64,000 bases of DNA from Altererythrobacter epoxidivorans. Lineage in GTDB: Bacteria; Pseudomonadota; Alphaproteobacteria; Sphingomonadales; Sphingomonadaceae. Position 1 is the stretch's first letter, and every line of letters begins with the position of its first letter. Of the stretch, positions 1 to 9,331 are shown piece by piece. The stretch covers positions 2,511,501 through 2,575,500 of the forward strand of contig NZ_CP012669.1 in assembly GCF_001281485.1 (NCBI RefSeq), written 5' to 3'. The notes below the pieces were generated by a model. The model worked only from the letters and a program-made list of their open reading frames with translations, made no database searches and was not told the DNA's origin. Made by a program: the position numbers and the translations under genes.

Positions 1-14
1 ACCTTCAACTGCAC

Positions 15-1604
15 TCATCCCACCCTCCTGAAAGTATCCGCACTTGCTGCGTTCCAATGTCGTGCCAGCTTGGTCGAGTCCGGGTCATCGAGCAAGATGC
101 CTTCGGGGACGAAGCTGTAAATCCGGTCGATCGAATCCGATCGCGCGCCGTTGACGCGTTCCCGCATGTCGTGGGGTGCGATGTCCCACGGTGTTTGCAG
201 ACCCATGGCCACCACGATTTCGCGCAAGGAATGGACCGTCTGTTTCTGGAAGCGCGCCACCCGAGGTGCCTTGTCCTCAACCACCAGGCCGCGCTGGCGC
301 CATGCCTGCTGTGTGGCGACACCGGTCGGGCAATTTCCGGTGTGGCATTGCATCGACTGGATGCAGCCGAGCGAAAACATGAATGGGCGCGCCGCGTTGC
401 ACCAGTCGGCGCCCAGAGCAAACGCCTTGGCCATTTGCGCGCCAGAATGGATCTTGCCCGACGCGGCTACGGCGACCTTGTCCTTCATCCGGGTCCCGAC
501 GAGAGCATTGCGGATGAAGATCAGGCCTTCGCGCAGGGGCATGCCGACCGAGTTCGACAGTTCAAGGGGCGCGGCGCCGGTGCCGCCTTCCGCCCCGTCG
601 ACCGTGATGAAATCGGGATGAAGACCAGTTTTCTGCATCGCCTTGGCAATCGCCATGACCTCGTGCGGCTGGCCGACGCAAAGCTTGATTCCCACCGGCT
701 TGCCGCCTGAAAGCTCGCGCAGCTTGGCGACCCATTCGAGCATTTCCACGGGCGTGGAAAAGGTCGAGTGCGCGGCGGGGGAATAGACGGTTTCGCCAAC
801 GGGAACGCCGCGTGCCTCTGCAATCTCTTTGGTTACTTTTGCACCTGGCAAAACACCGCCATGACCCGGTTTTGCACCTTGGCTCAGCTTGATTTCGATC
901 ATCTTGACCTGATCGCTGGTGGAATTTTCGGCAAAAAGGGCTGGGTCGAAGCTGCCATCTTTCGCCCGCGCGCCGAAATACCCGCTGCCGAGCTCCCAGA
1001 TCAGATCGCCTCCCGGCGAACGATGATAGCGGCTGATGCTTCCTTCGCCTGTATTGTGGGCGAAACCGCCCAGCTTGGCGCCCGCATTGAGAGCCTCGAT
1101 TGCCCGGGCCGACAACGAACCGAAACTCATGGCCGAGATATTGAGGAGGGCCGTGTCGTAGGGCTTGGCACAAGTGTCTTCACCGACGCGCTTCCGCCAG
1201 TATTCCGGCGCACCTTCGTCGGGTACGACCGAGTGGCTGAGCCATTCGTACTCGTCCGAATAGACGTCGAGCTCGGTACCCATCGGATGTGCGTCAAGGT
1301 CACCTTTGGCGCGCGCATAGACAAGTGCCCGCGCCTGGTGGCTGAACGGGCGGCCCTCCAGATCGCCTTCGACGAAATAGCTTTGCGCAAAGGGGCGGAG
1401 GTCTTCCGCCACCCAGCGGATGCGGGCGATCAGCGGATAATTTCGCCTAAGTGTATGATCGTGCTGAAAAAAATCCCACCACGCGACTGCGGCCATTATT
1501 CCAAGGAGTACTATCACCGGCCACAGCGAGGTCTGGTGGAGCACCAGCCATGCTGATCCGGCGAGGGCGGTCAGGAGCAGCGGGATGATATGGCGCCAGG
1601 GCAC
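15..1604 (-). CDS. FMN-binding glutamate synthase family protein, membrane-anchored
   Basis: A 529-residue protein starting at a GTG codon. Two hydrophobic segments at about residues 8-22 and 26-42 anchor it. The rest is the FMN-binding glutamate synthase central domain, with the loop SQGAKPGHGG and a cysteine set CIQSMQCHTGNC (C-x5-C-x4-C) matching the 3Fe-4S ligands of GltB. There is no N-terminal glutaminase domain and no gltD partner nearby, so it is the stand-alone type whose substrate is not settled. It probably catalyses flavin-dependent amino-group or electron transfer at the membrane. The next gene on this strand, a dienelactone hydrolase, ends 12 bases upstream of this start, so the two are probably cotranscribed. 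Confidence 0.88.
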   Translation of the reverse strand: MPWRHIIPLLLTALAGSAWLVLHQTSLWPVIVLLGIMAAVAWWDFFQHDHTLRRNYPLIARIRWVAEDLRPFAQSYFVEGDLEGRPFSHQARALVYARAKGDLDAHPMGTELDVYSDEYEWLSHSVVPDEGAPEYWRKRVGEDTCAKPYDTALLNISAMSFGSLSARAIEALNAGAKLGGFAHNTGEGSISRYHRSPGGDLIWELGSGYFGARAKDGSFDPALFAENSTSDQVKMIEIKLSQGAKPGHGGVLPGAKVTKEIAEARGVPVGETVYSPAAHSTFSTPVEMLEWVAKLRELSGGKPVGIKLCVGQPHEVMAIAKAMQKTGLHPDFITVDGAEGGTGAAPLELSNSVGMPLREGLIFIRNALVGTRMKDKVAVAASGKIHSGAQMAKAFALGADWCNAARPFMFSLGCIQSMQCHTGNCPTGVATQQAWRQRGLVVEDKAPRVARFQKQTVHSLREIVVAMGLQTPWDIAPHDMRERVNGARSDSIDRIYSFVPEGILLDDPDSTKLARHWNAASADTFRRVG

Positions 1605-1616
1605 GGCGACGGCCCC

Positions 1617-2315
1617 TTAGCAGAGGTTCTCCCTGAAGAATTCCGCAGTACGGCTGTCGGCCAGATTGGCGGCATCTTCGGCGCGGCGCTTGCCGAATTC
1701 GGTCGCAAAGCCGTGATCCAGCCCTTCGTAATCGTAGAGTGTGACCTTCGGGTGGTCGTCCAGCCCTTCGTGCATGGCTTTTTGCGTGTCCTTGTCGACG
1801 AACCCGTCCTCGGTCGGGATGTGCAGCAGCAGGGGATTGGCGATCGCGTGCTTTTCACCCAGCAGGCCGTCGATCCCGACGCCGTAGTAGCCAACCGATG
1901 CATCGATATCGGTGCGCGATGCGGTCATGTAGGCCAGGCGGCCGCCGAGGCAGTAACCTACGCAACCAACCTTTTCGACGCCCTCGGACGAGCGGATGAA
2001 CTTGATCGTTGCCTCGATATCGCGAACGCCCTGGTCCTGATCGAACTTGCCCATCAGCTCGAGCGCGCGCTGGAATTCGGGCTCGACATCGGGGTCCAGC
2101 TCCACACCGGGTTCCAGCCTCCAGAAGAGATCGGGCGCGACAGCCAGGTATCCCTCCTCGGCCAACCTGTCGCATTTGCGTCGGATTCCGGCATTCACAC
2201 CAAAGATTTCCTGGATCACGAGGATGGCGGCCTGCGGCGTTCCGGCCGGGCGGGCAACATAGCCCGTGAACTCGCCGTCGTTTTCGAGGGTCGCGATCGT
2301 TGCAGTCTCGGTCAT
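1617..2315 (-). CDS. dienelactone hydrolase family protein
   Basis: A 232-residue alpha/beta hydrolase. The catalytic triad is visible as Cys122 in GYCLGG, Asp170 in TEDGF and His201 in LDHGF, nearly the same numbering as the classical dienelactone hydrolase (Cys123, Asp171, His202). The ATG at 2315 is preceded by AAGGAG at good spacing, so the longer frame reaching 2510 is not used. The family hydrolyses cyclic enol esters such as carboxymethylenebutenolide, but many chromosomal members have unknown substrates and there is no aromatic degradation cluster here. It is cytosolic and likely cotranscribed with the glutamate-synthase-like gene that follows on the same strand. Confidence 0.9.
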   Translation of the reverse strand: MTETATIATLENDGEFTGYVARPAGTPQAAILVIQEIFGVNAGIRRKCDRLAEEGYLAVAPDLFWRLEPGVELDPDVEPEFQRALELMGKFDQDQGVRDIEATIKFIRSSEGVEKVGCVGYCLGGRLAYMTASRTDIDASVGYYGVGIDGLLGEKHAIANPLLLHIPTEDGFVDKDTQKAMHEGLDDHPKVTLYDYEGLDHGFATEFGKRRAEDAANLADSRTAEFFRENLC

Positions 2316-2457
2316 CGTGAACTTGCTCCTTCGGTGGACTTCGTCTCTTGTTGGGTTAGGGCTTATCCATTGCGGCGGTCGATTGCCAAACGCAAATCTG
2401 GCCCCATATGCATTTGATCGGGGGAGGACCCCGCAGGGGCTTAACGGAGAAGACGCG

Positions 2458-2730
2458 ATGAAGGTCCATATCGAGATAGATTGCACGCCCGAAGAAGCAC
2501 GCAGCTTCATGGGCCTGCCCGACGTGTCGAAAGCAAATTCGGTCTATGTCGATGGCATCGCCAAGGCGATGAAGGGTGTGAGCAACCCTGACCAGTTGCA
2601 GGAATATGCCAAGCAGCTGGCACCCATGGGCCAGGTCGGACTGAAGCTGTTCCAGAGCTTCGTGGAAGGCGGGATGAAGGCCGGTGCTGCCGGAATGGGC
2701 GCCGGTTCGTCGAAGAAAGACGACGACTAG
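2458..2730 (+). CDS. small conserved protein, probably DUF6489 family
   Basis: A 90-residue acidic protein with no signal peptide or membrane segment. The start at 2458 follows GGAGAAG. It begins with a short beta-like stretch (MKVHIEIDCTPEEAR), then an amphipathic helical region, and ends in a Gly/Ala stretch and a charged SSKKDDD tail. I recall proteins of this size and sequence directly upstream of mnmE in sphingomonads under the name DUF6489, but the family name is from memory. It lies 15 bases before mnmE, so it is probably cotranscribed with it. The function is unknown; the conserved position hints at a link to the mnmE-parB block but proves nothing. Confidence 0.7.
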   Translation: MKVHIEIDCTPEEARSFMGLPDVSKANSVYVDGIAKAMKGVSNPDQLQEYAKQLAPMGQVGLKLFQSFVEGGMKAGAAGMGAGSSKKDDD

Positions 2731-2745
2731 GCTTCTTGTTCCCCA

Positions 2746-4023
2746 ATGACCGATACGATTTTCGCGCTTTCGAGCGGTGCCCCGCCGGCTGCCATCGGTG
2801 TCATCAGGGTCAGCGGTCCGCAGGCAGGATTTGCGCTGGAGGCACTATCCGGTCGAGAATTCGAGCCGCGCCTGGCTAAGCTGGCGTATCTCCGCGACGA
2901 ATCCGGCGAAATTCTGGACCAGGCGCTGGTCCTGTGGTTTCCCGGTCCCAATACAGCCACTGGCGAAGATCTTGCCGAATTGCACTGTCACGGTGGCCGC
3001 GCGGTCGTCGCCGCGATCGAGAGAACCCTCGATCGGATGGATGGCGTGCGCCGCGCCCAACCGGGCGAATTTACGCGCCGTGCCTTTGCCAATGGCCGGA
3101 TCGACCTTGCCGAAGCGGAAGGGCTGGCCGATCTCCTGAGTGCCGAAACCGAACTGAAGCGCGGCGCTGCCATGGCGATGGCGGGAGGAGCGTTTTCGGC
3201 GAAGGTCGAGGAATGGCGTTCGCGTATCCTCGCTCTGTCAGCCCAGGTCGAGGCCGTGCTCGACTTCGACGATGAGGACGACGTTTCCGAACTCCCTGCG
3301 ACATTCCTGGAGACGGTTGTGGCTTTGCATGGAGAATTGGTGGACTGGCTTGCGCGGCCGCCGGCAGAACGTCTGGGCGAGGGCTATCGTATCGTACTTG
3401 CAGGCCCTCCGAATGCAGGAAAATCTACTCTTTTCAATGCGTTGACTGAAAGTGAGGCTGCAATCACGTCGCCGATAGCAGGTACGACCCGCGACGTTAT
3501 CGAGCGATCTGTGGCGATCGAAGGCATCCCCTTCACCTTTGTCGACACCGCGGGTTTGCACGAAGCGCATTCGGACGAGATCGAGAAGATCGGCATCGAC
3601 AGGGCACAGCAACAATTGGGCAGGGCCGACCTGGTCTTGTGGCTGGGTGTCTCGGAAGCAGCGCCCGCTGGTTCGTGGGACATCGAAGCACAGATCGATA
3701 TTCCGGCCACTGAAGCCAAACCCAGTCCGCGATTTCGCGTTTCCGCTGTAAGCGGGGAGGGGATGGATGCATTCAGAGGCGCGATCGTCGCCGAGGGCCG
3801 GCAAGCGATGCCGAAACCCGGCGAGGTCGCGTTGAACAAACGCCAGCGATTGCTGGTTGCGGAAGCTGCCTCTGCGCTCGACGACGCCAGAATGCACAGC
3901 GATCCCCTGCTGGTGGCAGAAAATTTCAGGCGTGTGCGCATTGCCTTCGATCGGCTGATCGGAAGAGCAACAACAGAAGATATGCTCGACGCCCTCTTTG
4001 GCCGGTTTTGCATCGGAAAATAG
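2746..4023 (+). CDS. mnmE: tRNA modification GTPase MnmE
   Basis: A 425-residue GTPase, slightly shorter than E. coli MnmE (454). With MnmG it installs 5-carboxymethylaminomethyl groups on wobble uridine 34 of tRNAs. The N-terminal formyl-THF-binding domain begins ALSSGAPPAAIGVIRVSG. The G domain has G1 GPPNAGKS (about 220-227), G2 GTTRD (about 246) and G3 DTAG (267-270). The C-terminus carries the required CIGK motif. The G4 motif is odd: where NKxD is expected the sequence reads AQID (315-318), keeping only the Asp. It is followed by two parS sites and then mnmG, its usual partner. Confidence 0.96.
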   Translation: MTDTIFALSSGAPPAAIGVIRVSGPQAGFALEALSGREFEPRLAKLAYLRDESGEILDQALVLWFPGPNTATGEDLAELHCHGGRAVVAAIERTLDRMDGVRRAQPGEFTRRAFANGRIDLAEAEGLADLLSAETELKRGAAMAMAGGAFSAKVEEWRSRILALSAQVEAVLDFDDEDDVSELPATFLETVVALHGELVDWLARPPAERLGEGYRIVLAGPPNAGKSTLFNALTESEAAITSPIAGTTRDVIERSVAIEGIPFTFVDTAGLHEAHSDEIEKIGIDRAQQQLGRADLVLWLGVSEAAPAGSWDIEAQIDIPATEAKPSPRFRVSAVSGEGMDAFRGAIVAEGRQAMPKPGEVALNKRQRLLVAEAASALDDARMHSDPLLVAENFRRVRIAFDRLIGRATTEDMLDALFGRFCIGK

Positions 4024-4028
4024 CATAA

Positions 4029-4044
4029 TGTTCCACGTGAAACA
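4029..4044. other. parS centromere site 1
   Basis: The 16-mer TGTTCCACGTGAAACA is an exact copy of the classical ParB binding consensus. It lies in the gap between mnmE and mnmG, 23 bases from site 2, and about 3.4 kb before parB. Confidence 0.93.
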
Positions 4045-4066
4045 TTGCAGATGGCCACGGTCTCGA

Positions 4067-4082
4067 TGTTTCACGTGAAACA
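4067..4082. other. parS centromere site 2
   Basis: TGTTTCACGTGAAACA is a perfect 16-base palindrome of the parS type. Together with site 1 it fills most of the 97-base mnmE-mnmG gap, leaving little room for an independent mnmG promoter. Confidence 0.93.
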
Positions 4083-4120
4083 GCTTTGACCGGCAACGGC
4101 GGTTCGACTATCTGGCGGTC

Positions 4121-5992
4121 ATGCGAAATTACGACATCGTAGTTGTCGGCGGCGGACATGCCGGCGTCGAGGCGGCCTGTGGTGCTGCCCGTATGGGCGC
4201 ACGCGTCGCGCTGGTCAGCTTTGACCTCGCCGCTATCGGCGCGATGAGCTGCAACCCGGCGATTGGCGGGCTGGGGAAGGGCCACCTCGTCCGCGAAGTC
4301 GATGCGCTCGACGGCGTTATCGGGCGGGCGGCGGATGCTGGCGCCATTCACTATCGGATGCTCAATCGCTCCAAAGGAAGCGCGGTCTGGGGCCCGCGGG
4401 TCCAGGCGGACCGGGTCCTGTTCAAGGCGGCGGTTCAGGCAATCGTCCGTTCGCAGCCCAATCTCGAACTGGTCGAGGGTGAGGCTGCGGCTATCGCGTT
4501 CGACAAGGATCGCGTATCCGGTCTCGAGCTCGCTAACGGCGAAACCCTCGGCGCCGGTGCTGTTATTCTATGCACGGGCACTTTCCTTGGCGGCGTGCTT
4601 TTCCGCGGGGAAGAGCGGTTTGAAGGGGGGCGTATCGGGGAGAACGCTGCGCGACGGCTCGCCGAGCAATTGCGGGCGGCAAATCTTCCCATGTCACGCC
4701 TCAAGACGGGGACGCCGCCGCGGCTGGACGGCCGCACGATCGACTGGGCTTCGCTCGAAGAGCAACCTTCCGATCCCGATCATTGGACAATGTCGCCGCT
4801 AACCGGAGAGCGCGTGAATCCGCAGGTGTTTTGTGCGATTACGCGCACGACGCAGGCGGCCCACGACGTAATCCGCGCCAATCTCGATAGATCACCGCTG
4901 TTTTCCGGAGCGATCGACGCTCGTGGACCGCGTTACTGCCCGTCTATCGAGGATAAGATCCATCGGTTTGGCGACCGTGAAGGGCATCAGGTCTTTCTTG
5001 AGCCAGAGGGACTTTCGACCCATCTGGTCTATCCCAATGGGATCAGCACCTCGCTGCCGACCGACGTGCAGCTCGCGATGCTGCGTGCGATGCCGGGGCT
5101 TGAGAGGGTCAAAATGGAGGTCCCGGGTTATGCGGTCGAGTACGACCACATCGATCCGCGTGCCCTGGGCGCCGACTTGCAACTCCGTGAAATTCCCGGA
5201 CTTTATTGTGCGGGGCAAATCAACGGCACTACGGGGTATGAAGAGGCGGCGGCGCAGGGGCTCGTTGCAGGCCTTCATGCGGCGGCTGGTGTGGCCGGTA
5301 AGGAGGCTCCGAAACTCGACCGTTCGAATTCCTACATCGCCGTCATGGTCGACGATCTCACGCTGCAGGGGGTTTCGGAACCCTATCGTATGCTGACCGC
5401 CCGTGCCGAGTATCGCCTGCGCCTCCGCGCCAATAATGCATCGACGCGCCTGACGCCGCTCGGAATCGAAGCTGGCTGCATTGGCGATGCCCGCAAAGCG
5501 TGGTTTGAGGCGCGGGAAGGGCAACGTGGCGCGATCGACATCGTCTTGGACCAGAAGATACCAGCCAAGGTTCTGGCAGATGCAGGAATGCCTGTACGCC
5601 GCGATGGAGGTGAGAAACCCATCAGGGAGTGGGTTCGTCACGACGGTCTCTCTTTCACCGCCCTTCGTGAGTATTCTGGCCACGCAACCGATGATGTGCG
5701 GGACCAGGCACTGCTGGGTGAAATGGTCGAAGATGCGATCTACGCGCCATATCTCGCGCGCCAGGAGGCTGAACTACGTGACCTTCGCGCAAGCGAGGCG
5801 CTGACCCTGGGTGCTGACTTTCCGTACGAAGATGTACCGGGTCTCTCCAACGAGATGCTTGAACGTCTTTCCTCGGCAAAGCCCCCGACGCTCGCAGCCG
5901 CGGGACGAATTCCCGGCATCACCCCCGCCGCGCTATCGGCCTTGCTCGTCCATGCAAAGCGCCGAGTTTTGAATTCGGAGCGGGCTGCATGA
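4121..5992 (+). CDS. mnmG: tRNA uridine-5-carboxymethylaminomethyl modification enzyme MnmG
   Basis: A 623-residue flavoprotein that works with MnmE on tRNA U34. The FAD dinucleotide-binding motif [10 protein letters not shown] sits at residues 9-18. Conserved blocks [16 protein letters not shown] and [10 protein letters not shown] follow, and the C-terminal helical domain ends [14 protein letters not shown], as usual for the family. The length is normal. The stop codon overlaps the rsmG start by four bases (ATGA), indicating translational coupling through rsmG, parA and parB. Confidence 0.97.
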   Translation: MRNYDIVVVGGGHAGVEAACGAARMGARVALVSFDLAAIGAMSCNPAIGGLGKGHLVREVDALDGVIGRAADAGAIHYRMLNRSKGSAVWGPRVQADRVLFKAAVQAIVRSQPNLELVEGEAAAIAFDKDRVSGLELANGETLGAGAVILCTGTFLGGVLFRGEERFEGGRIGENAARRLAEQLRAANLPMSRLKTGTPPRLDGRTIDWASLEEQPSDPDHWTMSPLTGERVNPQVFCAITRTTQAAHDVIRANLDRSPLFSGAIDARGPRYCPSIEDKIHRFGDREGHQVFLEPEGLSTHLVYPNGISTSLPTDVQLAMLRAMPGLERVKMEVPGYAVEYDHIDPRALGADLQLREIPGLYCAGQINGTTGYEEAAAQGLVAGLHAAAGVAGKEAPKLDRSNSYIAVMVDDLTLQGVSEPYRMLTARAEYRLRLRANNASTRLTPLGIEAGCIGDARKAWFEAREGQRGAIDIVLDQKIPAKVLADAGMPVRRDGGEKPIREWVRHDGLSFTALREYSGHATDDVRDQALLGEMVEDAIYAPYLARQEAELRDLRASEALTLGADFPYEDVPGLSNEMLERLSSAKPPTLAAAGRIPGITPAALSALLVHAKRRVLNSERAA

Positions 5993-6633
5993 TCGGGACG
6001 GAATCGGAATCGCACGACTATGTCGCTGGTCTTTGCGATGAGGAGGCTATGGAGCGTCTCGACACGCTTTGCGCCGAACTTGTCGAAGAAAACACGCGGC
6101 AGAACCTGATTTCGAAGCCGTCGGAGCAAAATATCTGGCAGCGACATATCGCAGACAGCGCCCAGCTTCTGGAATATGTTCCACGTGAAACATTCGGGGT
6201 CTGGCTCGATCTTGGCACTGGTGCCGGTTTCCCCGGTATCGTTATCGCCGCAATGCGCCCGCAAATGCCTGTTGTACTTGTGGAATCGCGGGCGAAGCGG
6301 GTCGACTGGCTTGGCAGGATTTCAGCCAAACTGGGCCTGTCCAAATGCCGGATAGAGGGCCAGCGCCTGGAACTGGTCGAACCTTTCGAGGCACGTGTCA
6401 TTTCGGCACGAGCCTTCGCTCCACTGCCCAAACTCCTCCGTCTATCCGCACCCTTTTCCACAAAGGCGACGACCTACCTGTTGCCGAAGGGCCGGTCGGC
6501 GGCGCAAGAATTGCAGGAGATGCCCAAGGCGACTCGTCGGATGTTCCACGTGGAACAATCGTTGACGGATGAGGATGCGGGCATCATCGTAAGCGCTAAC
6601 GCTTTGAAACCACGGCAGGAGACCGGTCGATGA
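5989..6633 (+). CDS. rsmG: 16S rRNA (guanine527-N7)-methyltransferase RsmG
   Basis: A 214-residue SAM-dependent methyltransferase (formerly GidB) that methylates G527 of 16S rRNA; loss in other bacteria gives low-level streptomycin resistance. The SAM loop [11 protein letters not shown] is at residues 73-83. The start overlaps mnmG by ATGA and the end overlaps parA by ATGA. The gene contains two full parS sequences, read as the peptides YVPRETF (about 63-69) and MFHVEQ (about 185-190), so part of its coding sequence is also under selection as a centromere. Confidence 0.96.
   Translation: MIGTESESHDYVAGLCDEEAMERLDTLCAELVEENTRQNLISKPSEQNIWQRHIADSAQLLEYVPRETFGVWLDLGTGAGFPGIVIAAMRPQMPVVLVESRAKRVDWLGRISAKLGLSKCRIEGQRLELVEPFEARVISARAFAPLPKLLRLSAPFSTKATTYLLPKGRSAAQELQEMPKATRRMFHVEQSLTDEDAGIIVSANALKPRQETGR
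6177..6192. other. parS centromere site 3, inside rsmG
   Basis: TGTTCCACGTGAAACA, identical to site 1, lies in the first third of rsmG. Its identity to the consensus makes chance occurrence in codons very unlikely. Confidence 0.92.
6542..6557. other. parS centromere site 4, inside rsmG
   Basis: TGTTCCACGTGGAACA is a perfect palindrome variant of parS located near the 3' end of rsmG, about 70 bases before the parA start. Confidence 0.91.
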
Positions 6634-7406
6634 TTACCATCGCGATTGCGAATCAGAAGGGCGGGGTCGGAAAAACGACGACTGCCATCAATATCGCGAC
6701 GGCCATGGCGGCGACCGGATGGCGAACGCTCCTGATCGACCTCGACCCGCAGGGAAATGCGTCCACCGGTATGGGCGTCGAGGCATCGGCCCGCCACCTT
6801 TCCAGCTACGACCTGCTTGTCGACGAGATCGCACTCGGCGAAGCCATCGTGAGCACGTCGATCCCTGGATTGGACATCGTACCCGCGACCGTCGACCTGA
6901 GTGGCGCTGAAATCGAACTGGTTTCGGTCGAGGAGCGCACGGCTCGCCTGTCGAAGGCGCTGCATAATCATCGCGGCCACGACATCTGCTTCATCGATTG
7001 CCCGCCGTCGCTCGGATTGCTTACCCTCAACGCACTATCTGCTGCGGACACACTGCTCGTGCCGCTGCAGTGCGAGTTTTTCGCGCTCGAAGGGCTCAGC
7101 CAGCTGTTGCAGACGGTCGAACGTGTTCAACAGCGTTTCAATCCCTCTCTGGGCATCATCGGCGTCGCGCTCACCATGTTCGACCGCCGCAATCGCCTGA
7201 CCGACCAGGTTGCCGAAGACGTTCGAGAATGCCTCGGTAATCTCGTCTTCGACACCGTCATTCCCCGCAATGTGCGCCTGTCCGAAGCGCCGAGCCACGG
7301 CCTGCCGGCGCTCGTTTACGACCACAGCTGCGCCGGAAGTCGTGCTTATATATCGCTCGCGCGCGAGCTGATCGGCCGTCTTCCGCGTGAAAGGAAAGCC
7401 GCATGA
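6630..7406 (+). CDS. parA: chromosome partitioning ATPase ParA
   Basis: A 258-residue Walker-type ATPase (Soj/ParA class, no N-terminal DNA-binding extension) that moves the ParB-parS complex. The deviant Walker A motif KGGVGKTT is at residues 10-17, the second box reads LLIDLDPQGNAS and Walker B reads CFIDCPPSLG. The start shares ATGA with rsmG and the stop shares ATGA with parB, so the pair is translated from one message. The chromosomal context with four parS sites supports a chromosomal rather than plasmid role. Confidence 0.97.
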   Translation: MITIAIANQKGGVGKTTTAINIATAMAATGWRTLLIDLDPQGNASTGMGVEASARHLSSYDLLVDEIALGEAIVSTSIPGLDIVPATVDLSGAEIELVSVEERTARLSKALHNHRGHDICFIDCPPSLGLLTLNALSAADTLLVPLQCEFFALEGLSQLLQTVERVQQRFNPSLGIIGVALTMFDRRNRLTDQVAEDVRECLGNLVFDTVIPRNVRLSEAPSHGLPALVYDHSCAGSRAYISLARELIGRLPRERKAA

Positions 7407-8383
7407 GCGACACAACCGATCCCATCCGCTTCTCCGTGCCTCACGCTGCGGCAGTCGACCGGAAGAAGAAGCTCGGCAAGGGTCTGGGCGCACTTCTGGG
7501 CGAGACGCGCCGGGAAGAGCCGCTGGTTCAGCGGCAACCGGCAGAATCAGCGGAAAATGACGGTGAATCAGGCGATTATCGCCGTTCGACTCTGACCTCG
7601 CTGACGATTTCAGCGATCGAGCCGCTGCCCGGGCAGCCTCGCAAGCGCTTCGATGACGAGGCATTGGGTGAACTGGCTGCCTCTATCGCGGCACGCGGCG
7701 TTATCCAGCCGATCATCGTGCGTCCGCGCGGTGAAGGGCGGTACCAGCTTGTCGCCGGTGAGCGCCGCTGGCGCGCTGCGCAGAAGGCGCGGCTTCATGA
7801 GATTCCTGCGCTCGTGCGAGATCTCGACGATCGCGAGGTGATGGCACTCGCCCTGATCGAGAATATCCAGCGCGAGGACCTGAACCCTGTAGAAGAGGCG
7901 CGCGCCTATCATCGCCTGAGCGAGGACGAGGGCATGACCCAGGCCGAAATCGCGCAGATGGTCGAAAAGTCGCGCAGCCACGTCGCCAACCTGCAACGCT
8001 TGCTCAATCTTCCCGATGCCGTCCTCGATATGGTCGAGGACGGTCGCCTTTCGATGGGTCACGCCCGTGCGCTTATCGGCAACGAGAACGCGCGCGAGCT
8101 CGCCAAGCGCGCTGTGAACGGCAATCTGTCGGTGCGTGAGATAGAGAAGCTGGCGCGGGGAGATGCTCCGCCGTCGAAGGGTGCGAACGCCAAGCGCACC
8201 TCGTCCGATCCTGCCAAGGATGCCGATATTGCGGCTGTTCAGACGCATCTGGAGGAGTTCCTTGGCCTGACTGTCAGGATCAAGACCGATGCGGACCCGA
8301 GATCCGGCGCGGTGACGATTCGTTATCGCACGCTCGACCAGCTCGACCTCATATGTCAGCGGCTGACGGGCGGCGATATCTAG
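7403..8383 (+). CDS. parB: chromosome partitioning protein ParB
   Basis: A 326-residue ParB/Spo0J. After a basic N-terminal segment with KKKLGKGLGALLG (ParA-stimulating region), the ParB N-domain begins at about residue 70 (PLPGQPRKRFDDE) and includes the CTP-binding GERRWRA box. The helix-turn-helix that reads parS follows (TQAEIAQMVEKSRSHVANLQR), then a linker and a C-terminal dimerisation domain. The target sites lie 0.8 to 3.4 kb upstream. No holA or other gene follows directly; the next 272 bases are a regulatory gap. Confidence 0.97.
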   Translation: MSDTTDPIRFSVPHAAAVDRKKKLGKGLGALLGETRREEPLVQRQPAESAENDGESGDYRRSTLTSLTISAIEPLPGQPRKRFDDEALGELAASIAARGVIQPIIVRPRGEGRYQLVAGERRWRAAQKARLHEIPALVRDLDDREVMALALIENIQREDLNPVEEARAYHRLSEDEGMTQAEIAQMVEKSRSHVANLQRLLNLPDAVLDMVEDGRLSMGHARALIGNENARELAKRAVNGNLSVREIEKLARGDAPPSKGANAKRTSSDPAKDADIAAVQTHLEEFLGLTVRIKTDADPRSGAVTIRYRTLDQLDLICQRLTGGDI

Positions 8384-8485
8384 TCCCGGCCGGCGATTGC
8401 AGCATATTTTTGCGCCGCAATTTACACCGGTTAGCCGCCCTGAACTCAAAATATGAACGCGTTAAACCTCTGATTTTTCGGAATA

Positions 8486-8528
8486 ATGGTTAATTTTTGG
8501 CCGAAAACGACGATAAAATATTAACCAT
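8486..8528. promoter_or_regulatory. inverted CtrA-like half-sites upstream of the DUF4402 gene
   Basis: The 272-base gap between parB and the DUF4402 gene is AT-rich around 8450-8540. It holds a perfect 9-base inverted repeat, ATGGTTAAT (8486-8494) and ATTAACCAT (8520-8528), separated by 25 bases. Each arm contains TTAACCAT, the half-site recognised by the alphaproteobacterial cell-cycle regulator CtrA. The core promoter is not clear. CtrA control is an inference from the motif alone. Confidence 0.5.
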
Positions 8529-8655
8529 ACCCACAAACGAAGACTGAACTCAGCATCCCTACTGAGGGCATCGAACGGAGTGCATTTACCCGTTCGGGCG
8601 GCGGCCGATTCGGCGCAGTCGCGGGATAGAAGACCACGCTTGGAAGGGACCAGTT

Positions 8656-9285
8656 ATGACCAAGTTTTTCCGTATCGGCGCCGCAGGTGTTGCACTTGCT
8701 GCCGCTGCAGTTGCCAACCCGGCATTCGCACAGGCTTCGGCAACCGCCGATGCACGCGCCGAGATCCTCTCGGCCCTCACTCTCGAAGTCGAAACCGGCT
8801 CGGCCCTCGATTTCGGTGCAGTCGTAATCCAGAGCAGCCTTGCTCCGGCTACGCTGATCATGGGTGAAGACGGCGTTCTCGATTGCAGCGACGCAAACCT
8901 CGTTTGCTCGGGCACGAACGACGTTCCGGTGTTCAACATCTCGGGCGGTACCGCAAACCGCACCGTCAAGGTGAACCTGCCTTCCGCAGATTCGCTGACG
9001 CCGCTTTACATCTACCTCAACGGCACTGCGACCGTCGACGACACGCAACGCCTCGAGCTTTATGACTTCACCACCGACGCGACCTTCAATGCCGCTTCGA
9101 CCGTCGACGTCTATGACGCTTACAACAACCTCGTCAGCACCGATCCGGTTGCCGCTTACTACAGCGTCGACCTGGATGGTTCGGGCGACGGCAGCTTCAC
9201 CGTTGGTGGCACGCTGCACTTCGACGGTGACGAGCTCGCCGGCGCCTATTCGGGCACCTTCGACGTATCGGTCGACTACATGTAA
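8656..9285 (+). CDS. secreted DUF4402 protein, probable pilus/surface fibre subunit
   Basis: A 209-residue protein with a signal peptide ending near AFAQA (about residue 25). The mature part is Ala/Asp/Thr-rich with predicted beta strands. It starts ASATADARAEILSALTLE and ends SGTFDVSVDYM, the pattern of DUF4402 proteins, which are encoded beside fimbrial chaperones. Two Cys (SDANLVCSG region) could form a disulfide. The ATG is preceded by GGAAGGGA. A strong terminator follows, so the gene can be expressed separately and in excess of the chaperone and usher genes downstream, as expected for a structural subunit. The subunit role is an inference from context. Confidence 0.8.
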   Translation: MTKFFRIGAAGVALAAAAVANPAFAQASATADARAEILSALTLEVETGSALDFGAVVIQSSLAPATLIMGEDGVLDCSDANLVCSGTNDVPVFNISGGTANRTVKVNLPSADSLTPLYIYLNGTATVDDTQRLELYDFTTDATFNAASTVDVYDAYNNLVSTDPVAAYYSVDLDGSGDGSFTVGGTLHFDGDELAGAYSGTFDVSVDYM

Positions 9286-9331
9286 GGGATTGAATCCCGG
9301 CGGTTTACCTAAGTTAACCGCACCAGGCGAG

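Noticed and set aside
8400..8540. AT-rich stretch after parB as a possible replication origin
   Set aside because: I found no cluster of DnaA boxes; the AT-rich sequence is better explained as the promoter region of the DUF4402 gene.
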